Shown: positions 1-10,445, counted from the stretch's first letter. The stretch: 64,000 nt of DNA from Xanthomonas melonis (GCF_020783655.1 NZ_JAJGQH010000006.1:124001-188000), one strand, 5' to 3'. A program made the numbers and translations. The notes: generated from the sequence alone by a model not told the origin.

Positions 1-126
1 GGCGCGATCGGCATAGTTGATCGTGGTCACCACGAACAACATCAGCAGGATCAGATAACGCCTGCGCGGAACTGTCGGTGCGCCGACCGGCGTCGAACCG
101 ACCGCTTTTGAATCGATAGCCATCAT
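1..126 (-). CDS. MFS transporter, N-terminal fragment (probable hexarate/sugar-acid importer)
   Basis: Only the first 42 codons are in the window; the gene runs off the left edge. The N-terminus reads MMAIDSKAVG, a short cytoplasmic tail ending in RRRY, then the first membrane helix LILLMLFVVTTINYADRA. The INYADRA end of helix 1 is typical of the anion:cation symporter branch of the major facilitator superfamily, which includes the glucarate/galactarate importers GudP and GarP. An AGGTGAGGA ribosome site precedes two adjacent ATGs (126 and 123); I took the outer one. It is the third gene downstream of kdgD and the semialdehyde dehydrogenase, so uptake of the sugar diacid fed to those enzymes is the likely role. 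The substrate is inferred from context only. Confidence 0.8.
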   Translation of the reverse strand, partial: MMAIDSKAVGSTPVGAPTVPRRRYLILLMLFVVTTINYADRA

Positions 127-188
127 CGTTCCTCACCTATGACGATGGAAGCGCGTCGCGCTTCGGTACTCCAAGTGGGCCTGTGACT

Positions 189-216
189 GGCGTGCCGGAC
201 CCTCCTCCGGCACGCC
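189..216. other. strong intergenic hairpin between dehydrogenase and transporter genes
   Basis: Perfect 11-bp arms GGCGTGCCGGA and TCCGGCACGCC are separated by six bases. No T-run follows on either strand, so it is unlikely to be a simple intrinsic terminator. It could be an mRNA-stabilising or attenuating element that sets transporter expression relative to the two enzyme genes. Confidence 0.5.
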
Positions 217-241
217 TCAGGCAAGGTTGCAGGCGGCTCGG

Positions 242-1822
242 TCAGTCGTGCCCCAATGCGCCGTCCACGCGCCGCCACAGACCCAGCGGATTGTCGTGCG
301 CCACCGCCGCCGGCAGCAGCGCCGCCGGCAGGTCCTGGTAGCAGACCGGGCGCAGGAAGCGATCGATCGCCAGCGTGCCCACCGAGGTGCTGCGGCTGTC
401 GGAGGTGGCCGGGAACGGGCCGCCATGCACCATGGCGTGGCAGACCTCCACGCCGGTGGGCCAGTCGTTGACCAGGATGCGCCCGGCCTTGCGCTCCAGC
501 ACCGGCAACAGCGCGCTCGCCAATTCGGTGTCGCCCTCGTCCATGTGCAAGGTGGCAGTGAGCTGGCCCTCCAGCCGTTCGCTCAATGCACGCAACTGGG
601 CGATGTCCTTGCAGCGCACCAGCAGCGAAGACGCTCCGAACACTTCGGCCTGCAGTGCTTCGTCGGCCAGGAAGGCATCGGCATCGGTGCCGAACAACGC
701 CGCCGGGCAACGCCCGGTATCTGCCGCCGCGCCACGCGCCAGCGTGGCGACCTGCGGATGCGCGCTCAGACGCTGCACGCCTTGCGCATAGGCCTGGCCG
801 ATGCCGGCAGTGAGCATCGCCGCCGGCGCTACCTCCTGCAGCGTTTGGGTGACGGAAGCGACAAACGCATCCAGCGCTGGCGAATCGATCGCCAGCAGCA
901 GGCCGGGATTGGTGCAGAACTGTCCCGCCCCCAGGGTGAGCGAGCCGACGAAGGCCTTGCCCAGGGCCGGCGCGCGCGCCTGCAGCGCCTGCGGCAACAG
1001 ATACACCGGGTTGATCGCGCTCATTTCCGCATACACCGGAATCGGCTCGCGTCGCGCTGCGGCGATCTTGACCAGGGCCATCCCGCCGGCACGCGAGCCG
1101 GTGAATCCCACCGCCTTGATGCGTGAGTCGGCCACCAGCTGCGCGCCGATCCCGATCCCGGCATCGAACAGCAGCGAGAACACGCCTTCCGGCAAGCCGC
1201 ACTGCGCTACCGCGGCCTGGATCGCGCGGCCCACCAGCTCGGAGGTGCCCGGATGCGCGCCATGCGCCTTGACCACCACCGGGCAACCGGCTGCCAGGGC
1301 GGAGGCGGTATCGCCGCCGGCCACCGAGAACGCCAGCGGAAAGTTGCTGGCACCGAACACCGCCACCGGCCCCAGCGCGATATGGCGCTGGCGCAGATCC
1401 GCACGTGGCAGCGGCGTGCGCTGCGGCATGGCCGGATCGATGCGGGCCTGCAGCCAGCTGCCTTCGCGCACCACGTTGGCGAACAGCCGCAGCTGCCCCA
1501 CGGTGCGCCCGCGCTCGCCTTCCAGCCGTGCGCGTGGCAGCCCGCTTTCGCGCATGGCACGTTCGATCAATGCATCGCCCAAGGCCAGGATCTGCTCGGC
1601 GATGCTCTCCAGAAAGCCGGCACGCACCTCCAGCGCGGTTTCGCGGTAGGCATCGAATGCGGCATGCGCCAGCGCACAGGCCTGCTCGAGATCCTGCGCG
1701 CTGGCCGAGGCGAACACCGGCTGCAGCGCTTCGCCGCTGGCGGCATCCAGCCCCTGGAATGTCGCACCGGCGCCGGGCACGCTGCGCTGGCCGATCAACG
1801 ATTCACCCTGGATGGCATGCAT
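242..1822 (-). CDS. alpha-ketoglutarate semialdehyde dehydrogenase (2,5-dioxovalerate dehydrogenase)
   Basis: A 526-residue aldehyde dehydrogenase that would oxidise 2,5-dioxopentanoate to 2-oxoglutarate with NAD(P)+, the last step of the non-phosphorylating hexarate/pentose pathways. Visible family features are the cofactor region [10 protein letters not shown] (about 157-166), the GFTGSRAGG turn near 239, general-base Glu266 in AEMSAINP and the nucleophile Cys303 in GQFCTN. Length fits the KGSADH family (about 525). The start MHAIQGES was chosen because its ATG overlaps the kdgD stop codon by one base (TGATG), indicating translational coupling. KdgD makes exactly this enzyme's substrate, which makes the assignment strong. 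A longer in-frame extension upstream lies inside kdgD in another frame and is not coding. Confidence 0.93.
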   Translation of the reverse strand: MHAIQGESLIGQRSVPGAGATFQGLDAASGEALQPVFASASAQDLEQACALAHAAFDAYRETALEVRAGFLESIAEQILALGDALIERAMRESGLPRARLEGERGRTVGQLRLFANVVREGSWLQARIDPAMPQRTPLPRADLRQRHIALGPVAVFGASNFPLAFSVAGGDTASALAAGCPVVVKAHGAHPGTSELVGRAIQAAVAQCGLPEGVFSLLFDAGIGIGAQLVADSRIKAVGFTGSRAGGMALVKIAAARREPIPVYAEMSAINPVYLLPQALQARAPALGKAFVGSLTLGAGQFCTNPGLLLAIDSPALDAFVASVTQTLQEVAPAAMLTAGIGQAYAQGVQRLSAHPQVATLARGAAADTGRCPAALFGTDADAFLADEALQAEVFGASSLLVRCKDIAQLRALSERLEGQLTATLHMDEGDTELASALLPVLERKAGRILVNDWPTGVEVCHAMVHGGPFPATSDSRSTSVGTLAIDRFLRPVCYQDLPAALLPAAVAHDNPLGLWRRVDGALGHD

Positions 1823-2739
1823 CAGCGGCGTCCTCCGATCAGTTGCTTGAGCTGCGCCGATTCGGCCTCGGTCAGATCCGCCAGCGGCGTACGCACCGGC
1901 CCGGCCGGGCGGCCGACCGCGCGCATGCCGGCCTTGACGATGGACACCGCATAGCCGGCGCGGCGATTGCGCAGCACCGTGTACGGCAGCACGAAATCGT
2001 TGAGCTCGCGGTAGATGGTGGCGTGGTCGCGCGCGCGCACCGCGGCGTAAAACGCCAGCGCCCACTCGGGCAGGAAATTGAAGATGGCCGACGAATAGGT
2101 GGTGACGCCCATTTCCAAATACGGCAGCGCGAAGGTTTCGGCGGTGGGCAGGCCGCCTACGTACAGCAGCCGGTCGCCCAGCCGCGCGTAGATGCGGGTC
2201 ATGCGATCCACGTCGCCGATACCGTCCTTGTAGCCCACCAGGTTGGGGCAGCGTTCGGCCACCCGTGCCAGCGTCACATCGTCGAGCTTGGCGTTGGCGC
2301 GGCCGTAGACGATCACGCCCAGCGCGGTCGCCTTGCAGACGCGTTCGACATGGTCGGCCACGCCATCGGCATCGCACTCGGTCAGGTACGGCGGAAACAG
2401 CAGGATGCCGTCGGCACCGTTGCGCTCGGCGGCCTGCGCCATCTCGATCGCGATCGCGGTGCCGTAGCCGGCCGGCGCGATCACCGGCATGCGCCCGGCG
2501 GTCTGGTCCACCGCGGCACGCACGGCGCGGTCGACCTCGCCCAGGCTCAGCGAAAACAGCTCGCCGGTGCCGCCGGCGGCGAACAGCCCGGCCGCCGGAT
2601 GCGAGGACAGCCAGTCCAGGTTGCTGCGATAGGCCGGCTCGTCGAAGGCCAGCCCGGCATCGAAATGGGTCACCGGAAACGACAGCAATCCGGCGCCAAG
2701 CGCCTGGGCCATCTCGGACGGGGTGTATCTGCTGCTCAT
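1822..2739 (-). CDS. kdgD: 5-dehydro-4-deoxyglucarate dehydratase
   Basis: A 305-residue member of the DapA/NAL aldolase superfamily. KdgD converts 5-keto-4-deoxy-D-glucarate to 2,5-dioxopentanoate with loss of water and CO2. Family marks are GGTGE at 56-60, which binds the substrate carboxylate, Tyr145 in VIVYGRAN, and the Schiff-base Lys171 in VGYKDGIGD. Length matches characterised KdgD enzymes (about 305). It is the first gene of a minus-strand operon followed by the semialdehyde dehydrogenase and an MFS importer, the standard hexarate degradation set. A LysR regulator diverges from it across a 295-bp region carrying a probable operator. Neither an upstream glucarate nor galactarate dehydratase is in the window, so which diacid feeds it is not decided here. 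Confidence 0.95.
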   Translation of the reverse strand: MSSRYTPSEMAQALGAGLLSFPVTHFDAGLAFDEPAYRSNLDWLSSHPAAGLFAAGGTGELFSLSLGEVDRAVRAAVDQTAGRMPVIAPAGYGTAIAIEMAQAAERNGADGILLFPPYLTECDADGVADHVERVCKATALGVIVYGRANAKLDDVTLARVAERCPNLVGYKDGIGDVDRMTRIYARLGDRLLYVGGLPTAETFALPYLEMGVTTYSSAIFNFLPEWALAFYAAVRARDHATIYRELNDFVLPYTVLRNRRAGYAVSIVKAGMRAVGRPAGPVRTPLADLTEAESAQLKQLIGGRR

Positions 2740-2810
2740 CGGACAAACGCTCCTGGATGGGGGTGCGCTGATCCTAGGAATGCAGATCGTTGCCAGTCCA
2801 AGCCAAATGA

Positions 2811-2844
2811 CGCATCGTTTGATACATTGATTGAATCAAATGCG
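2811..2844. promoter_or_regulatory. probable LysR-family operator between kdgD and lysR
   Basis: An inverted repeat TTTGAT-N11-ATCAAA with further matching flanks CGCAT and TGCG. The spacing matches the T-N11-A layout of LysR-type operators. It lies about 75-105 bp upstream of the kdgD start in the divergent region shared with the LysR gene. The role is inferred from position and symmetry. Confidence 0.55.
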
Positions 2845-3034
2845 ACAGGAATCGCACGAAAACAGTGCAAATGGCTGCTTTGCAACGCTTTTTTGTGGTC
2901 AGCGTAATTATCGATGCTCGCGCTCGTTATCGCCTTGCGGAGCGCGCCTGGCGTATTCATCCGAGCCGCATGCGCGCAGATGTTGCATGTGCAGCATCGA
3001 ATTCATCCACATCGTCACATCGGAGAACACTGCC

Positions 3035-3904
3035 ATGTTCGATCTGCCCCAGTTGCGCTGCTTCGTCGCCGTTGCCGACGAGCTGCACTTCCGGCGTGCA
3101 GCCGAGCGTCTGAACATGACCCAGCCGCCGCTCAGCCGACAGATCCAATTGCTGGAGCACAGCGTGGGTACCGCCTTGCTGGAGCGCAACAGTCGCCACG
3201 TGCGGTTGACCCAGGCCGGGCGCAGCCTGCTGGCCGAGGCGCGCGCGATCCTGCGCATGGCCGAGAACGCCGGCCTGCGCGCGCGCCGGATCGGCACCGG
3301 CGATGCCGGCAGCGTGTCGGTGGGGTTCACCGCCGGCGCCAGCTATCGCTTCCTGCCCGAGGCCATCGCGCGCTGGCGCAGCGACGCGCCGGATGTGGAC
3401 CTGCAACTCAAGGAGATGGTCAGCCTGGCCCAGCTGGATGCGCTGGATGCCGGGCGGCTGGACATCGGCCTGCTGCGCCCGCCGATCCAGCGCCAGGGCC
3501 TGCACAGCCGCTGCGTCGCACGCGAACCCCTGATCGCCGCCCTGCCCGAAGACGCTCCCCTGGCGCAGCGCGACAGCCTGCGCCTGCAGGACTTCGACGG
3601 GCAGCCGCTGGTCAACTACGCCCCGGACGAGGCGCGCTACTTCTACGATCTGCTGGCGCAACTGTTCGGTGCACACGGCATCGCACCGCGCTCGGTGCAG
3701 TACGTCAGCCAGATCCACTCGGTGCTGGCCCTGGTGCGCGGCGGCATGGGCATGGCACTGGTACCCGAAGGCGCGAGCGGCCTGCGTTACGCCGGCATCG
3801 TCTACCTGCCGCTGCGCGACGAGGCACCGGCCACACCGGTGGAATTGCATCTGGTGTGGAAGCAGGACAACGACAATCCGGCGTTGCGCCGATTGATCGC
3901 CTGA
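3035..3904 (+). CDS. LysR-family transcriptional regulator
   Basis: A 289-residue LTTR. The N-terminal winged helix-turn-helix is clear (MFDLPQLRCFVAVADELHF, then AERLNMTQPPLSRQIQLLE), followed by the LysR effector-binding domain from about residue 90. The start at 3035 was chosen over an upstream in-frame ATG because the HTH begins immediately, as in the family, and a GGAGA site sits eight bases before it. The gene is divergent from the kdgD operon and likely activates it in response to a hexarate or pathway intermediate, the common arrangement for such clusters. The effector is not deducible from sequence. Confidence 0.9.
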   Translation: MFDLPQLRCFVAVADELHFRRAAERLNMTQPPLSRQIQLLEHSVGTALLERNSRHVRLTQAGRSLLAEARAILRMAENAGLRARRIGTGDAGSVSVGFTAGASYRFLPEAIARWRSDAPDVDLQLKEMVSLAQLDALDAGRLDIGLLRPPIQRQGLHSRCVAREPLIAALPEDAPLAQRDSLRLQDFDGQPLVNYAPDEARYFYDLLAQLFGAHGIAPRSVQYVSQIHSVLALVRGGMGMALVPEGASGLRYAGIVYLPLRDEAPATPVELHLVWKQDNDNPALRRLIA

Positions 3905-4099
3905 GCGCATCGGCACGACCGTTGCGCCGACGGCAAAGGCCAGCGTTCGCCAGCCTTACGCGGGAGCGCCCGACCTCTTTCTCCTGTTTGCCCTGCAGAC
4001 GCGCCCAAACAACCGGCGGGCGTGTTTCGGCGGGCGCTGAAGACGCTTCGCACTACCGCATCATCGATCCGCAGGGGACGATCAGGACGAGCGGATCCG

Positions 4100-6271
4100 C
4101 TACTGCCGCCCCACGCTCTGCACCACATGCAGACGCCGCAGCCGGCGCATCACTTCGGCCAGGTGGCGGCGGTCGCGCACCTGGATGTTGAAGCGCAGCA
4201 CGGCGGCATTGAAGTCGCGGTCCAGGTAGTCCACCCGTTCGATGTTGGACTGGCTCTGCGCGATCGCCGCGGCCAGCTGCGCCAGCACGCCGGTGCGGTT
4301 TTCCACTTCGACGATCAGCGCGGTGTCGTAGTCGCCGCTGACGTTGGAGTCCCAGTCGATCGGTACCCAACGCTCGGGCGATTTGCGCAGCTCGGCCAGG
4401 TTCGGGCAATCCAGCCGGTGCACCACGATGCCCTTGCCGGCGGTGTGGTAGCCCATGATTTCGTCGCCGGGGATCGGTTGGCAGCAATTGGCGAAGCTGA
4501 TCACGCCACGCTCGCTGCCGTCGATCAGGATCTTTTCGTGCGAATGCTTGGAATGCCCGCCACCGCGCAGTTCGGCGTAGGCCATCAGCGCCTGCGCGGC
4601 CTGGGTCGGCATCCAGTTGCCCAGCGCCACGTCGGCCAGCAGCGCTTCCAGCCGCGGGTAGCGATGTTCGGTGAGGAAGGCGTCCAGGCGTCCTTTGGGC
4701 AGCCGCTCCAGCGAGGAGTCCATCGCTTCCAGCGCGCGGTCGAGCATGCGGTGGCCCAGCTGCACCGCATCTTCGTGTTCGAGCTGTTTGAGCTGATGGC
4801 GGATCGCGGTACGCGCCTTGCTGCTGACCACGAACTCCAGCCATTGCGGCTTGGGCGTGGCCGAGCGCGCAGTGATGATCTCCACCGCCTGGCCGCTGAC
4901 CAGCTTGGTGCGCAGCGGCACCAGCTTCTTGTCCACCCGCGAGGCCACCGCGCGGTTGCCCACGTCGGTGTGGACCGCGTAGGCGAAATCCAGCGCGGTG
5001 GAATTGCGTGGCAATGCCAGGATCTTGCCCTTGGGCGTGAACAGATAGACCTCGTCCGGGAACAGGTCGACCTTGACATTGTCCAGGAACTCCAGCGACG
5101 AGCCGGCCGCACGCTGCGAATCGATCAGCTCCACGATCCAGTCGTGCGCGCGGCTCTGCGCGCTGTTGGGTGCGGCCGAACCGACCTTGTAGGTCCAGTG
5201 CGCCGCCACGCCGCGTTCGGCGATCAGATCCATCTCCTCGGTGCGGATCTGCACTTCGATCGGCGAGCCGTACGGCCCGAACAACACCGTGTGCAGCGAC
5301 TGGTAACCGTTGGCCTTCGGGATCGCGATGAAATCGCGGAAGCGCCCGTCCAGCGGCTTGAAGGTGGCATGCACCGCGCCCAGCGCGTGGTAGCAATCGG
5401 CCACCGTGCGCACCACCAGCCGGAAGCCGAACACGTCCATCACCTGGTCGAAGGACTTGTTCTCGTCGTGCATCTTCGAATAAATGCTCCACGGCGTCTT
5501 GATACGGCTGACCAGGCGGTGCTCCAGCCCTTCCTTGGCCAGCCGCTGGCTCAACTGCACTTCCACCTGCGCCATCGATTCGCGCCGCACCACCGGCTGG
5601 CTGCGGATGTGCTTTTCGATGATGGCGTGGCGCCACGGATACAGCGCACGAAAGCCCAGGTTCTGCAGCTCGGACTTGATCAGGCTCATGCCCAGGCGCT
5701 GGGCGATGGGTGCGTAGATCTCCAGCGTCTCGCGCGCGATGCGGCCGCGCGCCTCGGTGCTCTGCGCGCCCAGGGTCCGCATGTTGTGCAGGCGGTCGGC
5801 CAGCTTGATCATGATCACGCGCAGGTCGCGCGACATCGCCAGCAGCATCTTGCGGAAGCTTTCGGCCGCCGCTTCCTGGCGGTCGCGGAACTTGAGCTTG
5901 TCCAGCTTGGTAACGCCATCGACCAGCTCGGCCACCGCTTCGCCGAATTCGGAGGCCAGCTCTTCGCGCGTCAGCGGGGTGTCTTCGATGGTGTCGTGCA
6001 GGATCGCGGCGATCAACGATTCCATGTCCAGACCCAGCTCGGCCAGCACGCCGGCCACGGCCACCGGATGGGTGATGTAGGGCTCGCCGGATTTGCGGGT
6101 CTGGCCCGCATGTGCCGTGGCACCGACTTCCCAGGCACGGCGCAGGATCGGCAGCTGCTCCTTGGGCAGGTAGCTGGCAGCACGCTCGAAGTGCAGGACG
6201 TAGTCGGGAATCGCCGGGTCGGAGGACGGGGACATCGCCGCGCTCGCCTGGGCAGTAGGGCCTGGGTTCAT
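4100..6271 (-). CDS. spoT: bifunctional (p)ppGpp synthetase/hydrolase
   Basis: A 723-residue RelA/SpoT homologue controlling the stringent-response alarmone. Domains in order: an HD hydrolase with the metal motif HDTIED (92-97), a synthetase with RFRDFIAIPKANGYQSLHT, a TGS domain (DLFPDEVYLFTPKG onwards), and a C-terminal ACT domain (NRTGVLAQLAAAIAQ). The RFRD tetrad corresponds to the RXKD type found in bifunctional enzymes rather than the EXDD type of synthetase-only RelA, with Arg replacing Lys. The intact HD motif supports hydrolase activity. The neighbour is rpoZ, the same pairing as in E. coli (rpoZ-spoT), although an intrinsic terminator lies between them here. The start MNPGPT is the first in-frame ATG; a start at MSPSS is possible. 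Confidence 0.96.
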   Translation of the reverse strand: MNPGPTAQASAAMSPSSDPAIPDYVLHFERAASYLPKEQLPILRRAWEVGATAHAGQTRKSGEPYITHPVAVAGVLAELGLDMESLIAAILHDTIEDTPLTREELASEFGEAVAELVDGVTKLDKLKFRDRQEAAAESFRKMLLAMSRDLRVIMIKLADRLHNMRTLGAQSTEARGRIARETLEIYAPIAQRLGMSLIKSELQNLGFRALYPWRHAIIEKHIRSQPVVRRESMAQVEVQLSQRLAKEGLEHRLVSRIKTPWSIYSKMHDENKSFDQVMDVFGFRLVVRTVADCYHALGAVHATFKPLDGRFRDFIAIPKANGYQSLHTVLFGPYGSPIEVQIRTEEMDLIAERGVAAHWTYKVGSAAPNSAQSRAHDWIVELIDSQRAAGSSLEFLDNVKVDLFPDEVYLFTPKGKILALPRNSTALDFAYAVHTDVGNRAVASRVDKKLVPLRTKLVSGQAVEIITARSATPKPQWLEFVVSSKARTAIRHQLKQLEHEDAVQLGHRMLDRALEAMDSSLERLPKGRLDAFLTEHRYPRLEALLADVALGNWMPTQAAQALMAYAELRGGGHSKHSHEKILIDGSERGVISFANCCQPIPGDEIMGYHTAGKGIVVHRLDCPNLAELRKSPERWVPIDWDSNVSGDYDTALIVEVENRTGVLAQLAAAIAQSQSNIERVDYLDRDFNAAVLRFNIQVRDRRHLAEVMRRLRRLHVVQSVGRQ

Positions 6272-6343
6272 GGCGGAAGACTATGCCAGCGGCGCAATGA
6301 CGGCAAACGTTTGCATAGCCCGGCGCAGTGCAACGGTCCTAAA

Positions 6344-6373
6344 CGAAAACAGCCCGCGGCGAGGCGGGCTGTC
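6344..6373 (-). terminator. intrinsic terminator downstream of rpoZ
   Basis: On the minus strand ACAGCCCGC and GCGGGCTGT pair around a short loop and run into TTTTCGTTT. It lies just after the rpoZ stop and before spoT, so spoT either has its own promoter or depends on readthrough. Confidence 0.75.
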
Positions 6374-6396
6374 CGGACCGAACGCGCTGCGATGGA

Positions 6397-6696
6397 TCAG
6401 TCGTCGTTCTTGGACATGTCTTCGTCGGCGACCACTTCGGCGGCGGCCCATTCCAGCGCTTCGCGCTCGGCGCGCTCGCGTTCGGCCTTCTCGACTTCAT
6501 CGATCAGCGCGTTGTCGATCCGGCGGGCGGCGATCTCGCGCAGCGCCATCACGGTGGGCTTGTCGCTGGCGTCGGCGTTCTCGATCAGCGGCTGCACGCC
6601 GTTGGCGAGCTGACGGGCGCGCTTGGAGGCCATCATGACCAGCTCGAAACGGTTGTTCACGACTTCCAGGCAATCTTCTACGGTAATGCGGGCCAT
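6397..6696 (-). CDS. rpoZ: DNA-directed RNA polymerase omega subunit
   Basis: A 99-residue omega subunit that helps assemble beta-prime into RNA polymerase and forms part of a ppGpp-binding site in proteobacteria. It starts [20 protein letters not shown] and contains the conserved [11 protein letters not shown] stretch, with an acidic C-terminal tail. The start at 6696 is supported by the canonical MARITVED N-terminus and a GGGAG site; an upstream extension in the same frame is not coding. It sits between gmk and spoT on the same strand, the conserved gmk-rpoZ-spoT order. Confidence 0.97.
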   Translation of the reverse strand: MARITVEDCLEVVNNRFELVMMASKRARQLANGVQPLIENADASDKPTVMALREIAARRIDNALIDEVEKAERERAEREALEWAAAEVVADEDMSKNDD

Positions 6697-6982
6697 GCGG
6701 GCTCCCGGCGACCGGTAGCGGCCGCGCATCGAATGAGGGAAAGGGGGCGGAGTGTACGCCCGCCCTGCGGACCGGGCAACCGGCGGCCGTTCAGTTTCCT
6801 TTGGAATCAGCGACTTGAACCAGCGTCGCCGCCCCGAATCACGGTCCTGCTGCGCAGAACGCGGCCCCAGCGTCGCGCCTGGCGGCCTTCCGATCCCACT
6901 CGACGCAGGGCGCATGCCGCTCGCCGCGGTGGCCGATACACCGGTCCGTGAAGGACGATCTGCGCGCCGGAGGCCGCGCTGG

Positions 6983-7594
6983 TTACTCCAGCAGCGCCTG
7001 GATCAGCCCCGCATGCCGCTGCTGCTGCGCCTGCCGGCGCAAGCGGCTGGCGGTGAAGATGGCGCACATCTCCGCCACCGCGATGTCGAAGGTCTCGTTG
7101 ATGATGACGTAGTCGAACTCTTCGAAGTGCAGCATTTCCTCGCGCGCGGCGGCCAGGCGCTGCGCCATCACGTCCTCGCTGTCCTGCCCACGCTTGCGCA
7201 TGCGCTCGTCCAGCGCCTGGCGCGACGGCGGCAGGATGAACACGCTCACCGCATCGGGCACCTTCTGACGCACCTGGCGCGCACCCTGCCAGTCGATCTC
7301 CAGCAGCACGTCGTGGCCGGCGGCCAGTTGCGGCTCCACCGACTGCCGCGCGGTGCCTTTCCAGTCGCCGTGCACCAGGGCGTATTCGAAGAAGTCGCCC
7401 GCCTCGATCATGCCCTGGAACTCGCCGGCAGAGACGAAATGGTAGTGCTCGGCATGCCGCTCGCCCGGCCGCGGCGCGCGCGAAGTGAACGAGATCGACA
7501 GGGCGATCTTCGGGTCGCGTGCCAGGGTGGCGTTGACGATGCTGCTCTTGCCGGCGCCCGAGGGGGCCGCAACGATATAGAGAGTGCCGCGCAT
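6983..7594 (-). CDS. gmk: guanylate kinase
   Basis: A 203-residue enzyme that phosphorylates GMP to GDP with ATP. The P-loop is APSGAGKSS (residues 9-17), followed by the GMP-binding region [11 protein letters not shown] and HYHFVS, and the [15 protein letters not shown] strand. Length matches the family (about 205). The start [13 protein letters not shown] begins just before the first beta strand as expected. The leader carries an intergenic repeat and only a weak ribosome site. The next gene downstream on the same strand is rpoZ, after 286 bp with no gene. Confidence 0.97.
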   Translation of the reverse strand: MRGTLYIVAAPSGAGKSSIVNATLARDPKIALSISFTSRAPRPGERHAEHYHFVSAGEFQGMIEAGDFFEYALVHGDWKGTARQSVEPQLAAGHDVLLEIDWQGARQVRQKVPDAVSVFILPPSRQALDERMRKRGQDSEDVMAQRLAAAREEMLHFEEFDYVIINETFDIAVAEMCAIFTASRLRRQAQQQRHAGLIQALLE

Positions 7595-7597
7595 AGG

Positions 7598-7756
7598 GTC
7601 AGGGATTCGGAATTGGGGAGTCGGGATTCGCAAATGGACTGCGGACCGGTACCACCGGGGTCGACATGCTACCGGGATTGGCTGCAGTCCGCAGACATCC
7701 GGGCGTGCAGTTGCCCCTGCCCGAATCCCGAATCCCGAATCCCCAATCCCGGCTAC
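7598..7756. repeat. GAATCCC-type intergenic inverted repeat, copy 1
   Basis: The right end carries stacked GAATCCCGAATCCCC-type units and the left end carries the inverted form (GGGATTCGGAATTGGGGAG and GTCGGGATTCGC). The ends can pair into a long imperfect hairpin. The same architecture recurs at 21034-21120 and 41163-41311, always in gaps between genes, so this looks like a small non-coding mobile or hairpin element. Confidence 0.7.
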
Positions 7757-8613
7757 TCGATGTTCTGCACCTGCTCGCGGATCTGGTCGATCAGCACCTT
7801 CAGGTCCACCGCGGCGTTGGAGGTGCGGCTGTCCACCGACTTGGAGCCGAGCGTGTTGGCCTCGCGGTTGAATTCCTGCAGCAGGAAATCCAGGCGCCGA
7901 CCCACCGGTTCGCGCTGCCTGAGCACGCGGCGGATCTCGCCGATGTGGCTGGACAGCCGGTCCAGTTCCTCGTCCACATCGAGTTTCTGCAGCCACAACA
8001 CCAGTTCCTGCTCGGCGCGGCCCGGGTCCACCGGATGCGGCAGATCGGCCAGGCGGGCGGCCAGCTTGGCACGCTGACCTTCGCGGATGACCGGAATCAG
8101 CGTGCGCACCTGCGCGGCGATGCGTTCGATCGCGTCCACCCGCTCGCCGATCGCCTCGGCCAGCTTGGCGCCCTCGCGCTCGCGTGCGTCCACGAAGCTG
8201 TCCACCACCTCGTCCAGCAACGCCAGCGCCTGCGCCTGCAAGGCCGGCCCATCCACGTCCTGCACCTGCAGCACGCCGGGCAGTTGCAGCAGCTCGGTGA
8301 AGCCTACCTGCAACCTGGGAAAGCTCGCATCCAGCCGCGTGGCGAGCGCGCCAAGCTCCTGCAGCAGCGCTTCGTTCACGGCCAGGCTCTGCGCATGCTC
8401 CGGCGCGCGCAGGCGCAGCGTCAGGTCCAGCTTGCCGCGGCTGTTCTTCGCCGCCACGCGTTCGCGCAGCAACGGCTCCAGCGCACGCAACTCCTCCGGC
8501 AGGCGGGTGCCGACCTCCAGAAACCGGTGGTTGACCGAGCGCAGCTCGCAGCCCAGCGTCCCCCAGGGCGTGATGCGTTCGCCGCCGGCGAATGCGGTCA
8601 TGCTTCGGATCAT
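7753..8613 (-). CDS. yicC: YicC family endoribonuclease
   Basis: A 286-residue YicC/YloC family protein. E. coli YicC is an RNase implicated in small-RNA turnover. The protein begins [12 protein letters not shown], the family signature, has [11 protein letters not shown] near residue 25, and ends with the conserved helical DUF1732 region ([21 protein letters not shown], then IREQVQNIE). The start at 8613 was chosen on that N-terminus; a longer in-frame extension lacks similarity. It is upstream of gmk on the same strand and divergent from rph, the order found in many gammaproteobacteria. Confidence 0.95.
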   Translation of the reverse strand: MIRSMTAFAGGERITPWGTLGCELRSVNHRFLEVGTRLPEELRALEPLLRERVAAKNSRGKLDLTLRLRAPEHAQSLAVNEALLQELGALATRLDASFPRLQVGFTELLQLPGVLQVQDVDGPALQAQALALLDEVVDSFVDAREREGAKLAEAIGERVDAIERIAAQVRTLIPVIREGQRAKLAARLADLPHPVDPGRAEQELVLWLQKLDVDEELDRLSSHIGEIRRVLRQREPVGRRLDFLLQEFNREANTLGSKSVDSRTSNAAVDLKVLIDQIREQVQNIE

Positions 8614-8719
8614 CGTCAGTCCCGTTCCATCAAAGCGCGAATGGTACTCTAGCGGGCCGCGCTGGCTGACCGCCCGCCACGCGCCGACAGACCCACCTCC
8701 CGACTTCCGGATCCATCGC

Positions 8720-9441
<722 letters not shown>

Positions 9442-9445
<4 letters not shown>

Positions 9446-9834
9446 AGCGGCGCATCGCCATGACCACGCTGCTGGTCGCCGATTACGACGCGGCCATCGC
9501 CTGGTATGGCGGCGCGCTGGGTTTTCGCGTGCTCGAGGATCGAGCGCTGGGCGATGGCAAGCGTTGGGTGGTGATCGGCCCGGGCAGCGCGGACGATGCC
9601 GCCCTGCTGCTCGCGCAGCCATCCGATGCCGCGCAACAGGCGCGCATCGGCGACCAGACCGGCGGGCGGGTGGATCACTTCCTCTACACCGACGACTTCT
9701 GGCGCGACCATGCGGCGATGCAGGCGTACGGTGTGCAATTCCTGGAAACCCCACGCCAGGAGCCGTACGGAACGGTCGCCGTGTTCGCCGATCTGTACGG
9801 CACCCGGTGGGATCTGCTGGAGCCCAAACGATGA
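9442..9834 (+). CDS. VOC (glyoxalase/bleomycin-resistance fold) family protein
   Basis: A 130-residue single VOC domain with paired beta-alpha-beta-beta-beta modules ([24 protein letters not shown] and [30 protein letters not shown]). The C-terminal [12 protein letters not shown] is typical of small lactoylglutathione-lyase-like proteins. The reaction cannot be told from sequence; metal-binding sites are plausible but the substrate is unknown. Its ATG overlaps the rph stop and its stop overlaps the rdgB start (both ATGA), so it is translationally locked into the rph-rdgB operon. It is an extra gene compared with the usual rph-rdgB pair. Confidence 0.85.
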
Positions 9835-10430
9835 AACAACTGGTATTGGCCAGCGGCAACGCCGGCAAGCTGGAAGAACTGCGCGCCATGCTCGCCGACC
9901 TGCCGCTGCAGATCGTGGCGCAGGGCGAGCTGGGCGTGGACGAGGTGCCCGAGACCGGCCTGACCTTCGTCGAGAACGCCCTGATCAAGGCCCGCCACGC
10001 CAGCGCGGTGACCGGCCTGCCGGCACTGGCCGACGACTCGGGCCTGATCGTCGATGCGCTGGGCGGTGCGCCCGGCCTGTACAGCGCGCGCTATGCCGGC
10101 AGCCCCACCAACGCGCAGGCCAACAACGCAAAATTGCTCGATGCCATGCGCGGGATCCCCGCCGAGCGCCGCAGCGCGCGCTTCTATGCGGTGATCGTGC
10201 TGCTGCGCCATCCGGAAGATCCGCAACCGCTGATCGCCGAAGGCAGCTGGGAAGGCGTGATCACCACCGAACCGCGCGGCGACGGTGGCTTCGGCTACAA
10301 CCCGGTGTTTCTGGATCCGACGCATGGCCTGACTGCCGCACAGATGGACAGCGAGCTGAAGAACCGCTTGAGCCATCGCGCAGTGGCGCTGGCCACGCTG
10401 CAGCACAAGCTGCGTGCGCTGGCGCTTTGA
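9831..10430 (+). CDS. rdgB: RdgB/HAM1 family non-canonical purine NTP pyrophosphatase
   Basis: A 199-residue enzyme that hydrolyses ITP, dITP and XTP to monophosphates and PPi, keeping deaminated purines out of nucleic acids. Signatures are LASGNAGKLEEL at the N-terminus, TFVENALIKARHA, the catalytic ADDSGLIVDALGGAPG, and the C-terminal GFGYNPVF and LSHRA. Length matches E. coli RdgB (197). The start overlaps the upstream VOC gene. hemW follows after 15 bp. Confidence 0.96.
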   Translation: MKQLVLASGNAGKLEELRAMLADLPLQIVAQGELGVDEVPETGLTFVENALIKARHASAVTGLPALADDSGLIVDALGGAPGLYSARYAGSPTNAQANNAKLLDAMRGIPAERRSARFYAVIVLLRHPEDPQPLIAEGSWEGVITTEPRGDGGFGYNPVFLDPTHGLTAAQMDSELKNRLSHRAVALATLQHKLRALAL

Positions 10431-10445
10431 ACGACGCGTCATGCA

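Noticed and set aside
1823-2746. In-frame N-terminal extension of the semialdehyde dehydrogenase
   Set aside because: It overlaps kdgD in another frame and has no aldehyde dehydrogenase similarity; the internal ATG at 1822 couples to the kdgD stop.
4022-6613. An 863-codon open frame on the plus strand
   Set aside because: It is fully antisense to spoT, which has all expected domains. The translation is His/Gln/Arg-rich, the usual artefact of GC-rich antisense frames.
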